From an uncultured Mollicutes bacterium (GTDB taxonomy: Bacteria; Bacillota_I; Bacilli_A; RFN20; CAG-826): a stretch of 9,350 bases of DNA. Each line of letters begins with the position of its first letter. The first letter of the stretch is position 1. The notes under the pieces were generated by a model. That model did not search any database and was not told the DNA's origin. It worked only from the letters and a program-made list of their open reading frames with translations. The stretch lies in the NCBI GenBank assembly GCA_900550795.1, contig URTN01000019.1, forward strand, positions 1-9,350, written 5' to 3'. This document shows, one piece after another, positions 1-6,058 of the stretch. The position numbers and the translations under genes are program-made.

Positions 1-23
1 CTTTATTATTGATAATAAAAAAG
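1..23. repeat. AT-only inverted repeat at the window edge
   Basis: Bases 1-10 pair with 14-23 around a GAT loop with one A·A mismatch, apart from a single C-G closing pair made wholly of A-T pairs. It could be the end of an upstream terminator or simply AT-rich chance pairing. The window edge hides what precedes it. Confidence 0.25.
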
Positions 24-25
24 CC

Positions 26-31
26 TAAAAT
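26..31 (+). promoter_or_regulatory. possible -10 box (TAAAAT) ahead of the first gene
   Basis: TAAAAT lies 8 bases before the ATG at 40. A start site 7-9 bases downstream would fall at or within two bases of the ATG. The run AGGGG at 34-38 is only one base from the ATG, too close for an ordinary ribosome binding site. No convincing -35 box is visible (TTATTA at 3-8 is the best at 17-base spacing). This resembles the cca and exonuclease promoters but is weaker. Confidence 0.3.
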
Positions 32-39
32 ATAGGGGT

Positions 40-342
40 ATGGAAACTAGAATTGAACGTTATGCGAAATATAGACAAGAAATTAGCAGGATGCCTGCTT
101 CTTGTTTTGCTCCTGATGGATCTTTTTTAGGTGATGGCGAGGCTAATGAGGAAATTCCGAATGATGGTGGCATTAGTCCTAACAACGCCAAAATTTACGT
201 TGATGAAGATAACGAAAAAATAAAAGCACCATATTTAGCCTATTTAAAAAGAAGAAGATCGCTTCTATGGCTAAAGATTCTTGTAGCAGTTTTAGCTGTT
301 ATAGGGCTTATTCTAATGTACATATTGTTTGTAAGGGAGTAA
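40..342 (+). CDS. small C-terminally anchored membrane protein, unknown function
   Basis: I do not recognise a family. The 100-residue protein has a charged amphipathic N-terminus rich in Arg/Tyr (residues 4-15), a polar acidic and Asn/Gly-rich middle (about 25-62), then a basic KRRR cluster (69-72). One strongly hydrophobic segment at about 76-97 follows, ending three residues before the stop. The basic residues before a terminal helix suggest a tail-anchored protein with its body in the cytoplasm; this is inference. There is no signal peptide. The ATG at 40 has no well-placed Shine-Dalgarno site; an alternative ATG at 91 would remove the N-terminal helix. The stop codon (340-342) is two bases before the cmk ATG and the gene supplies the cmk ribosome binding site, so the two are probably cotranscribed. 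Confidence 0.7.
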   Translation: METRIERYAKYRQEISRMPASCFAPDGSFLGDGEANEEIPNDGGISPNNAKIYVDEDNEKIKAPYLAYLKRRRSLLWLKILVAVLAVIGLILMYILFVRE

Positions 343-344
343 AT

Positions 345-1028
345 ATGAGCAAGACAATTTCTATTGCTATTGATGGACCTGCAGCGGCTGGTAAGAGCAC
401 TGTCGCTAAGATCGTAGCCAAAAAACTAGGGTTTACCTATATTGACACAGGAGCTATGTATCGTGCTTTTACTCATGCTGTAATAAAGGCCAATCTAGAC
501 CCAAAAAATGAACAAGAATCCTGCTCAATCATAAAAGATGTAAAGATTGACTTGCTTGAAAATGGAAAAGTTATTTGTAATGGCGAAGATGTAACAGCCC
601 CAATAAGAGAACCATTAGTTTCTTCTAACGTTTCCTATATTGCTTCCTATAAAGACATAAGACTTGCTTTAGTTGAAATGCAAAGGAAAATGGCTGAGTC
701 AAAATCGGTGGTAATGGATGGTAGGGATATTGGCACTTACGTTCTTCCGAATGCTCATGTAAAAATTTATCAAATAGCGTCAGTAGAAACTAGAGCAAAA
801 CGTAGATATGATGAAAATGTCGAAAAAGGCATTCCCACCAGTTATGAAGATGTCATTAATGATGTTAAGAAAAGAGATTATATAGATTCCCACAGGGATT
901 TTGCCCCATTAAGAGAAGCTGAAGATGCAATTGTTTTAGACACTTCCCACCTAAATATAGAGCAAGTTGTCGATGCAGTTTTAAAGATTGTTGAAGACAA
1001 AACAGGAGTCAGTGAAAAATGTCATTAG
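345..1028 (+). CDS. cmk: cytidylate kinase (CMP/dCMP kinase)
   Basis: Cytoplasmic enzyme that phosphorylates CMP and dCMP with ATP, feeding CTP/dCTP pools for RNA, DNA and CDP-lipid synthesis. The 227-residue product has the usual bacterial length. The P-loop GPAAAGKST is at residues 11-19, the conserved IDTGAMYRA starts at about 33, and the VMDGRDIGT signature is at 123-131, followed by the Arg-rich lid (TRAKRRYDE, 149-157). The start at 345 is preferred over an in-frame ATG at 267. The later start has AAGGGAG at 333-339 with a 5-base spacer, and the family begins just before the P-loop; the earlier one would lie inside the upstream gene. The 3' end overlaps der by 10 bases, so translational coupling is likely. 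Confidence 0.96.
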   Translation: MSKTISIAIDGPAAAGKSTVAKIVAKKLGFTYIDTGAMYRAFTHAVIKANLDPKNEQESCSIIKDVKIDLLENGKVICNGEDVTAPIREPLVSSNVSYIASYKDIRLALVEMQRKMAESKSVVMDGRDIGTYVLPNAHVKIYQIASVETRAKRRYDENVEKGIPTSYEDVINDVKKRDYIDSHRDFAPLREAEDAIVLDTSHLNIEQVVDAVLKIVEDKTGVSEKCH

Positions 1029-2323
1029 GATTAGTTGCGTTAGTTGGTTCCCCAAACGTGGGAAAATCTACAATATTTAATAGATTGGTTGGCACTAGAC
1101 TTTCCATTGTAGAAGATACTCCTGGTATTACTAGGGATAGGATATATGGAACTGGAGAATGGCTTACAAAGAAATTCTCGGTTGTTGATACTGGCGGAGT
1201 TGAAATTAAAAATGCTCCATTCCAAGAAGAAATAAGGGCACAAGTTCAAATTGCTATCGACGAGGCAGACGTCATTGTTTTTGTTGTCGATGGAAAAAAA
1301 GGATTGTCTGGCGATGATAGGGCTGTAACCAAAATGCTTTACAAGGCTAACAAGCCTGTTATTTTAGCTGTAAATAAAATTGATAATGTAGAATCGACTG
1401 GTAACGCTGCCGAATTCTATTCACTTGGCTTGGGAGATCCTATTTGCATTTCTTCTAGTCACGGTATTGGTATTGGTGACTTGCTTGATAAGATAATCAA
1501 ATTGCTTCCTGAAGAAAAAGAGGAAGAAAATAAAGATGCGATTTCTTTTTGTTTCATTGGTAGACCTAATGTTGGCAAGTCTTCTCTTACAAATGCAATT
1601 CTTGGTGAGAATAGAGTTATCGTAAATTCTTTGGCTGGAACAACTAGAGATTCTATTGATACTCCATTTACTGTTAATGATAAACACTATGTTGCAATTG
1701 ATACCGCAGGATTAGTTAAGAAGGGTAGAATTTATGAATCGGTTGACAAATTTGCTTCAATTCGAGCCCTACGTGCCATTGACAGAAGCAATGTAGCTAT
1801 TTTAGTCATTGATGCCTCCGTTGGTATTCTCGACCAAGATAGGCATGTCGCCGGTTATGCATTCGAGGCCCATAAAGGAATAGTGATAGTGGTCAATAAA
1901 TGGGACGAAGCTCCTAAAGGTCTAATGCAAACTGAGTTCGAAAAAGAAATTAGAAGTAGATTCAAGTTCTTGGATTTTGCAAAAATTATTTTCACTTCCG
2001 CCAAAACTCTAAAAGGTGTTAGTAATATCTTGCCTTCAATAGACGAGGCATATACTTCTTACTGTCGCCGTGTACCGACATCAATTTTGAATGAAATAAT
2101 TTCTGACGCCCAAGCCTTAAACCCAACCCCCGATTTTAATCATGGAAGACTAAATATAAAATTCGCTTCTCAGGTTTCGATTAACCCTCCAACTTTTGTT
2201 ATGTTCTGCAACAATCCAAAATTCGCGCATTTCTCATATACCAGATATTTGGAGAATAGGCTTCGTGAATCTTTTGATTTTACAGGCACTCCAATAAATA
2301 TAATTTATCGAGAAAGAAAATAG
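1019..2323 (+). CDS. der: ribosome biogenesis GTPase Der (EngA)
   Basis: Essential GTPase with two tandem G domains, acting in late assembly of the 50S ribosomal subunit. At 434 residues it is full length. First G domain: GSPNVGKS (10-17), TPGITRDR (34-41), DTGG (57-60), NKID (119-122). An acidic Glu-rich linker sits at about 164-172. Second G domain: GRPNVGKS (181-188), GTTRD (207-211), DTAG (228-231), NKWD (293-296). The C-terminal KH-like domain runs from about 345 to 434 and ends in the typical NIIYRERK. The ATG overlaps the end of cmk by 10 bases, with AGGAG at 1004-1008 as ribosome binding site. It is the last gene of the cluster; only a weak terminator-like hairpin follows. Confidence 0.98.
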   Translation: MSLGLVALVGSPNVGKSTIFNRLVGTRLSIVEDTPGITRDRIYGTGEWLTKKFSVVDTGGVEIKNAPFQEEIRAQVQIAIDEADVIVFVVDGKKGLSGDDRAVTKMLYKANKPVILAVNKIDNVESTGNAAEFYSLGLGDPICISSSHGIGIGDLLDKIIKLLPEEKEEENKDAISFCFIGRPNVGKSSLTNAILGENRVIVNSLAGTTRDSIDTPFTVNDKHYVAIDTAGLVKKGRIYESVDKFASIRALRAIDRSNVAILVIDASVGILDQDRHVAGYAFEAHKGIVIVVNKWDEAPKGLMQTEFEKEIRSRFKFLDFAKIIFTSAKTLKGVSNILPSIDEAYTSYCRRVPTSILNEIISDAQALNPTPDFNHGRLNIKFASQVSINPPTFVMFCNNPKFAHFSYTRYLENRLRESFDFTGTPINIIYRERK

Positions 2324-2361
2324 GTTTTAAAGACATTTTGAATTTTTAACTTAAAAAAGTG

Positions 2362-2380
2362 TCGATAGCATCGAATTTTT
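2362..2380 (+). terminator. weak terminator-like hairpin after der
   Basis: TCGAT (2362-2366) pairs with ATCGA (2370-2374) across a 3-base AGC loop and is followed by ATTTTT. The stem is short (5 bp) and poor in GC, so termination here would be inefficient. Confidence 0.4.
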
Positions 2381-2390
2381 CCTCAATATT

Positions 2391-2414
2391 CCTAAAAACA
2401 GTATCTTTTTTAGG
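2391..2414. repeat. inverted repeat between der and HU
   Basis: CCTAAAAA (2391-2398) is the perfect reverse complement of TTTTTAGG (2407-2414), with an 8-base loop. An AT-rich stretch follows. It could be a second, weak terminator of the der transcript or a protein site upstream of the HU promoter; the sequence does not decide. Confidence 0.4.
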
Positions 2415-2432
2415 TAATTTTTAAAAAATAAC

Positions 2433-2461
2433 TTGCAAAACACGTGTCTAGATGTTAATTT
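2433..2461 (+). promoter_or_regulatory. HU promoter
   Basis: A -35-like TTGCAA (2433-2438) is separated by exactly 17 bases from TAATTT (2456-2461), which carries the TG extension (2453-2454) of an extended -10 box. A start near 2468 would give a leader of about 30 bases. The spacer holds a perfect 8-base palindrome, ACACGTGT (2440-2447), and a run of nine T's (2459-2467) covers the end of the -10 box and the bases up to the start site. Confidence 0.55.
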
Positions 2462-2480
2462 TTTTTTACCAAACAGCATA

Positions 2481-2497
2481 AGGAGGATAAAATATCC
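2481..2497 (+). promoter_or_regulatory. HU ribosome binding site with overlapping hairpin
   Basis: AGGAGG at 2481-2486 is a full Shine-Dalgarno sequence, 11 bases before the ATG at 2498, a long spacer. Its last GG begins a 5-bp hairpin, GGATA (2485-2489) with TATCC (2493-2497), that ends on the base before the start codon. Folding would shorten the effective spacer while masking two Shine-Dalgarno bases. Confidence 0.5.
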
Positions 2498-2770
2498 ATG
2501 AACAAAGCTGAATTAATCACCATTGTCGCCGGAAAAGCTGAAGTCTCACATCGTGATGCTGAAGCTGTTGTCGAAAAAGCCTTAGCCACCATTGAAGAAG
2601 CCCTTGTAAAGGGTGAAGCCGTCAAACTCTCTGGCTTTGGTATCTTCGAAAAGAAGGAAAGAGCCGCCCGTGTCGGAACCAATCCTTCCACCAAGGAAAA
2701 GATTGAAATCGCCGCTTCTAATACCGTCGCTTTCAAGCCTTCCAAAACCTTAAAAGAAAAGCTTAACTAA
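2498..2770 (+). CDS. hup: DNA-binding protein HU
   Basis: Small histone-like protein that dimerises, bends DNA and compacts the nucleoid. The length, 90 residues, is exactly typical. Visible hallmarks are the N-terminal NKAELI helix, the GFGIF core (residues 46-50), the β-arm signature around AARVGTNPST (56-65), and the closing AFKPSK with KTLKEKL. The gene stands alone, with its own promoter and a strong terminator. Its codons differ from its neighbours: C-ending codons (GCC, GTC, ACC, ATC, TTC) are much more common than in the flanking genes. This fits translation-optimised codon use in a very abundant protein rather than transfer. The symbol could equally be given as hbs or hupB. Confidence 0.97.
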   Translation: MNKAELITIVAGKAEVSHRDAEAVVEKALATIEEALVKGEAVKLSGFGIFEKKERAARVGTNPSTKEKIEIAASNTVAFKPSKTLKEKLN

Positions 2771-2788
2771 GTTATCTAAGATGGTTTA

Positions 2789-2813
2789 GCCTCGGTACTG
2801 CCGGGGCTTTTTT
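2789..2813 (+). terminator. rho-independent terminator of HU
   Basis: GCCTCGG (2789-2795) pairs with CCGGGGC (2801-2807), 7 bp including one G·U, with a 5-base loop. Six T's follow (2808-2813). It is among the most GC-rich spots in the window and lies 18 bases after the HU stop codon. Confidence 0.92.
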
Positions 2814-2826
2814 CTTACCTTCATAA

Positions 2827-2835
2827 TGGTAAAAT
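2827..2835 (+). promoter_or_regulatory. extended -10 promoter of the cca-dnaD-nth operon
   Basis: TGGTAAAAT is a good extended -10 element (TG-N-TAAAAT), which can work without a -35 box; none is seen, since the upstream position is the T-tract of the HU terminator. Six bases separate the box from the ATG at 2842, so the usual start position is the A of that ATG. No Shine-Dalgarno sequence is present. A leaderless mRNA is the natural reading. Confidence 0.6.
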
Positions 2836-2841
2836 ATGATC

Positions 2842-3444
2842 ATGCTTCCAGAAGTATTTATTGCAGTCGCAAACAAATTTAAAAAACATGGCTACTCTTT
2901 GTATATGATAGGTGGAACTAGCCGTGACTTTTTATTAGGTTTAGACATATCGGATTATGATTTTGTAACTGACGCTACTCCAAATGAGATTAAGAACATT
3001 TATCCTGACGGCGACTATACTTTTTCTAAGTTTGGATGCATAAAGATTAAGGTTAATGATATCCATATTGACATGACTACCTTGAGAGTTGAATCACAAT
3101 ACTTGGATTATCGTCATCCTTCGAAAATCAGTTTTACAAAATCAATTTTCTTAGACTCTTTCCGTAGGGATTTTACTATAAATGCCATCTATATTGACAT
3201 AGATAACAATGTATATGATTTCCATCAAGGTATTAAAGATTTGCGGACTTCTTTAATTAAATTTATCGGCAATCCTTATATTAGAATCAAGGAAGATCCG
3301 CTTAGAATTCTTAGGGCTAATAGGTTTGCTAATAGACTAGGGTTTGAACTTGAAGAAAAAACAAAAGTCGCTATTTCAACTTTGTCCAATTTGCTTGATA
3401 ATTTAAACCCCGATAAAATCGCGATGGAAAGGAAAAAGAAATAA
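2842..3444 (+). CDS. cca: CCA-adding enzyme (tRNA nucleotidyltransferase), C-terminally short
   Basis: Class II nucleotidyltransferase of the poly(A) polymerase/CCA family, which adds or repairs the 3'-CCA of tRNAs using CTP and ATP. Head-domain motifs are clear, numbering from the ATG at 2842: GGTSRD (24-29), catalytic DYD (38-40), RRDFTINA (108-115) and the nucleotide-selecting EDPLR (151-155). The neck follows, and the protein stops after NPDKIAMERKKK, which aligns by eye with the motif E region (ISVERMTMEMEKLL-like in Bacillus). The product has 200 residues, against about 370-400 for the family, so the body and tail domains that bind the tRNA elbow are missing. The next gene starts one base later in another frame and is a clear DnaD, so no frameshift hides the rest. 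An in-frame ATG at 2836 is possible, but the -10 box favours 2842. Whether it acts alone is unknown. Confidence 0.85.
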   Translation: MLPEVFIAVANKFKKHGYSLYMIGGTSRDFLLGLDISDYDFVTDATPNEIKNIYPDGDYTFSKFGCIKIKVNDIHIDMTTLRVESQYLDYRHPSKISFTKSIFLDSFRRDFTINAIYIDIDNNVYDFHQGIKDLRTSLIKFIGNPYIRIKEDPLRILRANRFANRLGFELEEKTKVAISTLSNLLDNLNPDKIAMERKKK

Positions 3445-3445
3445 T

Positions 3446-4108
3446 ATGGGCTATATCAATTCTTCTATGGTTGCCGTTGACTTCCATTATTTGTTGCTTG
3501 AGCAATATAAGAAATTAGGGATAAGCGAATCTGATTTAATTGTTTTATTAATGGTCGATCATCTTATTTTGCAAGGTAATGATTTAGTCACTGCTGATTT
3601 GCTTTCCTTGAAGATGAATTATAAAACAAAAGATATAGATAACGCCCTTGCTTCTTTGTTATCTAGAGATTTTATTTCTTATGATGAAAGTGGTGGAAAG
3701 ATTAGAACTTCTTTAGAACCATTAAAGAAGAAACTTTATAAATTGTTTGAACTAGATGTAGCCAAGGAAAGGTCTGCTTTATATTCTGCTTCTAGGGCTA
3801 ATGATCTTTCGGAGTTATCTTCCTTTTTTGAATCTAGGCTTAACAGGACTTTATCTCCATTAGAATCTTCAACTTTATCTTCTTGGCTTGATTCTTCGTA
3901 TTCAAAAGAAGATATAAAAGGTGCTTTAGAAGCTAGTCTAGCAGCTGGAAAGAAAACATTTAAGTCCATTGATAGAGAATTAAGAACTTATCGTCGCAGC
4001 GAAGATATTGAAAAAGAAGGCGTCTCCTCGGTTAATTCGAATTGGGATAAAGATATTGAGAAGACTTTTGAAATAGCCAAGACCAAATGGGTTAAAGATG
4101 ACGATTAG
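3446..4108 (+). CDS. dnaD: DnaD-like replication initiation protein
   Basis: Firmicute primosome protein that in Bacillus works with DnaA, DnaB and DnaI to remodel origin DNA and load the replicative helicase. The 220-residue protein has the family layout. An N-terminal winged-helix DDBH1 region spans about residues 5-95. After a linker, a DDBH2 domain spans about 125-185, recognised by FFESRLNRTLSPLES, SSWLDSSYSKEDI and the GKKTFKSIDREL segment. An acidic tail ends in DDD. The ATG lies one base after the cca stop. Its only candidate ribosome binding site, AAAGG at 3428-3432, is inside the Lys-rich 3' end of cca, with a long 13-base spacer, so translation may depend on coupling. The 3' end overlaps nth by 11 bases. 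The dnaD-nth pair is also adjacent in Bacillus. Confidence 0.88.
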   Translation: MGYINSSMVAVDFHYLLLEQYKKLGISESDLIVLLMVDHLILQGNDLVTADLLSLKMNYKTKDIDNALASLLSRDFISYDESGGKIRTSLEPLKKKLYKLFELDVAKERSALYSASRANDLSELSSFFESRLNRTLSPLESSTLSSWLDSSYSKEDIKGALEASLAAGKKTFKSIDRELRTYRRSEDIEKEGVSSVNSNWDKDIEKTFEIAKTKWVKDDD

Positions 4109-4739
4109 AAATAAGTTGATATTAGATATATTCTCTTCAAGCTATCCAAACGCTAAATGTAGCCTAGTTTTTTCTTCTCCTTTTCAATGCGTTGTTGCAG
4201 TATCTTTATCTGCCCAAACTACAGATAAAGCAGTTAATTTAGTTACCCCAAAACTATTTTCTCTTTTTCCCAATCCATATGCTTTTTCTAATGCTGATAT
4301 AAAAGAAATTGAATCGATTATCAGATCGATTGGATTATATAAAAACAAGGCTAAGAATTTATTAGAAATGAGTAAGGTGCTCGTTAGTAAATATGATGGG
4401 CAAGTTCCTTCTAATTTATCTGATTTAGTTTCTCTTCCTGGAGTAGGGATAAAGACTGCTTCAGTAGTTCTAGCAGAATGCTTTAAAGTTCCTTCTTTTC
4501 CAGTTGATACACATTGCAAAAGAGTATTGACTCGCTTAGGCATTGCTAAAGAGAAAGACACTCCAATCGAAGTTATGGAAAAGGCGAAAAAGACATTTCC
4601 AAAAGAGAACTGGATCAATTTGCATCACCAAATAATTGAACACGGCAGAATTATTTGCCATGCAAGAAAACCTTTATGTAAGACATGTCCTTTTTCAAAT
4701 ATTTGTAAGTCTAAAGAAAATGCTCATCAAGGATGCTAA
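4098..4739 (+). CDS. nth: endonuclease III (DNA glycosylase/AP lyase)
   Basis: Base-excision repair enzyme that removes oxidised pyrimidines and cleaves the abasic strand. All catalytic parts are visible in 213 residues. The conserved LSAQTTD is at 37-43, and the helix-hairpin-helix LPGVGIKT at 113-120 contains the lyase lysine K119. The catalytic aspartate D137 lies in VDTHCKRV. The [4Fe-4S] cluster ligands are C187-x6-C194-x2-C197-x5-C203. A ten-residue tail follows the last cysteine. The start overlaps the dnaD stop by 11 bases, implying coupled translation. The last 29 bases overlap the 3' end of recU on the other strand, and I find no strong terminator between the two genes. Confidence 0.96.
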   Translation: MTIRNKLILDIFSSSYPNAKCSLVFSSPFQCVVAVSLSAQTTDKAVNLVTPKLFSLFPNPYAFSNADIKEIESIIRSIGLYKNKAKNLLEMSKVLVSKYDGQVPSNLSDLVSLPGVGIKTASVVLAECFKVPSFPVDTHCKRVLTRLGIAKEKDTPIEVMEKAKKTFPKENWINLHHQIIEHGRIICHARKPLCKTCPFSNICKSKENAHQGC

Positions 4740-5307
4740 GGTAATCTAACCTAGGCCTATAGCTTTCCTTTACTAGATACCCTTTTTCTTCTAAATCCTT
4801 AAAAGGAATTGATGCTCTTTGTCTATTTTCATAATAGTTGATTACTATAGTTGCATCTATTAAGTATGTTTTGTTAAAACAATGCAAATTGATAAGAAAG
4901 AACGCAATTCCTTTATGGAATATTACGTTTTTAAGGTGTTCTATTTGCTGTGGAGGGATGTTTGCAAGAGGAAAAGAAGTTCTACTTCTAGTACTCTTTG
5001 CTTCGAAATCTAGATATTTTCCTTTGTAAACTCCATTATAGTCGGTGGTAGATTGAGTCTCAAAAAAAGCTTCAGTGATTTTTGCTCCTTTTGAATAATC
5101 TACCTTTACTATTTTTATTGGTGTAGGTCTTTTGGTAACTAGGCAAAGACCTTTTTCTTTATAGTATTCATTTGTCTGGTTTATGGCATCTTCGAAATCA
5201 AGCCCTCTATTGCCGGCTTGGACTTTTAGATTCCTTTTTGTCTTTTCTTTCTTTTTTATTATGGCTGCAGGGTGACTTGTTCCTTTTGGATAATTGATCT
5301 CGCTCAT
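4711..5307 (-). CDS. recU: Holliday junction resolvase RecU
   Basis: Firmicute-specific Holliday junction resolvase with the PD-(D/E)XK fold, which cuts four-way junctions during recombinational repair and chromosome segregation and, in Bacillus, also modulates RecA. At 198 residues it is full length. Recognisable blocks are GNRGLDFEDAI (32-42, with E39), KRPTPIKIVKV (59-69), the STTDYNGVY segment (86-94, catalytic D89), DFEAK (100-104, E102 and K104) and PPQQIEHL (118-125), where Bacillus has HQIEH. A basic N-terminal tail (about 18-29) matches the DNA-binding arm of the family. The ATG overlaps the TGA of the upstream exonuclease gene in an ATGA, with a G-rich site (CGGGGGAT) a few bases before it. 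In Bacillus recU is paired with ponA; no penicillin-binding protein gene is present here. Confidence 0.96.
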   Translation of the reverse strand: MSEINYPKGTSHPAAIIKKKEKTKRNLKVQAGNRGLDFEDAINQTNEYYKEKGLCLVTKRPTPIKIVKVDYSKGAKITEAFFETQSTTDYNGVYKGKYLDFEAKSTRSRTSFPLANIPPQQIEHLKNVIFHKGIAFFLINLHCFNKTYLIDATIVINYYENRQRASIPFKDLEEKGYLVKESYRPRLDYLSILDEHFL

Positions 5308-6029
5308 TTTAAATCCCCCGAAATGAACTCTTCAAATTGCTCAGGAGTAACTATGTTCCCATTGTTTAATTCGTTGATAACTCGTCTAATTGAATAGGGG
5401 TAGTTAGTTTTTTCTGATAGGGAAAGCTTATAGTTTTTCTTGACTAAATCAGGTTTACTTAAAAATGCTTTATAGCAATCAAGTAAAGCAAACGCATCGG
5501 TTAAAGCATCGTGTGCTTTACCTCTATATTTGACTTCAAGTTTTTCACATAACTTTTCTAGTGAGATAGGATTGCCGTTTTTTCCTGAGAAATAGTTTTG
5601 GAAGAATTTAGACACGTCGATACATCTGCTTGCTAAAAACCTAGAATCCTCAAAATTAGTTTCCATGTTTTTCTTGTAAGTATTTATGAACATTGCAGCA
5701 TCTTGATTCCCATATACCATGAAAATGCATTTTTCATAATCTTCACCCATGTATCCTTTTATTTTGGATATGGCTTCCGAGTAATGTATTCCTTCTTTTT
5801 TTACTAGTGAATCAGTTATGCCGGTTAGATGGGTAACAACACTTCCAACATGACTTTTAGGCAGGACGTATAGCTTTAAACCCTTATACTCCTTCTTTAT
5901 AGAGTTATCAGGATTCAATGTTACCTTGACTAAACCAACCTCAATTATTTCGTGAGTTAGTTGGGTTCCTTCTAAATCTAAGAAGGCAATAGTTTTTCTT
6001 TTCTTTAATAAAGTGTCTAATTTTTTCAC
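5304..6029 (-). CDS. DEDDh-family 3'-5' exonuclease (DnaQ/RNase T superfamily)
   Basis: The acidic metal ligands of the DnaQ-like exonuclease fold are visible: FLDLEGT (D18, E20), LTGIT (68-72), a motif II aspartate (D110, in VYGNQDAAMF) and HDALTDAF (H173, D178) of the DEDDh type. The substrate cannot be told from sequence. It may be a stand-alone DNA repair nuclease or an RNA-trimming enzyme of the KapD/ERI-1 kind. The 241-residue protein has a further C-terminal segment of about 50 residues that I do not recognise. The GTG start at 6029 is the only sensible one: no in-frame ATG exists before the first motif. It has no Shine-Dalgarno sequence and sits where transcription should begin (-10 box at 6036-6041). 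It forms a two-gene operon with recU, overlapping by 4 bases. Confidence 0.85.
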   Translation of the reverse strand: MKKLDTLLKKRKTIAFLDLEGTQLTHEIIEVGLVKVTLNPDNSIKKEYKGLKLYVLPKSHVGSVVTHLTGITDSLVKKEGIHYSEAISKIKGYMGEDYEKCIFMVYGNQDAAMFINTYKKNMETNFEDSRFLASRCIDVSKFFQNYFSGKNGNPISLEKLCEKLEVKYRGKAHDALTDAFALLDCYKAFLSKPDLVKKNYKLSLSEKTNYPYSIRRVINELNNGNIVTPEQFEEFISGDLK

Positions 6030-6035
6030 CGAATC

Positions 6036-6041
6036 ATTATA
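6036..6041 (-). promoter_or_regulatory. -10 box of the exonuclease-recU operon
   Basis: On the reverse strand the sequence reads TATAAT, six bases, then the GTG start codon. The expected transcription start is therefore the G of GTG itself. The -35 position at 17-base spacing falls on 6059-6064 (TATCAA on this strand), a poor match that is the reverse face of the gpsB -35 box. Confidence 0.65.
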
Positions 6042-6058
6042 TAAAATCTTGGTTTATA

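Noticed and set aside
267..344. Upstream in-frame ATG that would extend cytidylate kinase by 26 residues
   Set aside because: It lies within the preceding gene, has no ribosome binding site, and the added residues are unlike the family; the ATG at 345 has AAGGGAG in good position.
2455..2745. Reverse-strand open frame opposite HU
   Set aside because: It is the Ala/Ser-rich antisense of the HU gene, created by HU's C-rich codons, and runs through the HU promoter and T-run.
3390..3500. Frameshift explaining the short CCA enzyme
   Set aside because: The following sequence encodes DnaD from its first residues, so there is no remnant of the body or tail domain in any frame.
4184..4618. Long reverse-strand open frame opposite nth
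   Set aside because: It mirrors a clear endonuclease III gene, shows no recognisable motif and has no ribosome binding site.
5303..5308. Mycoplasma-type TGA=Trp code
   Set aside because: TGA ends the exonuclease in an ATGA overlap with recU, and tryptophans in all recognised proteins use TGG.
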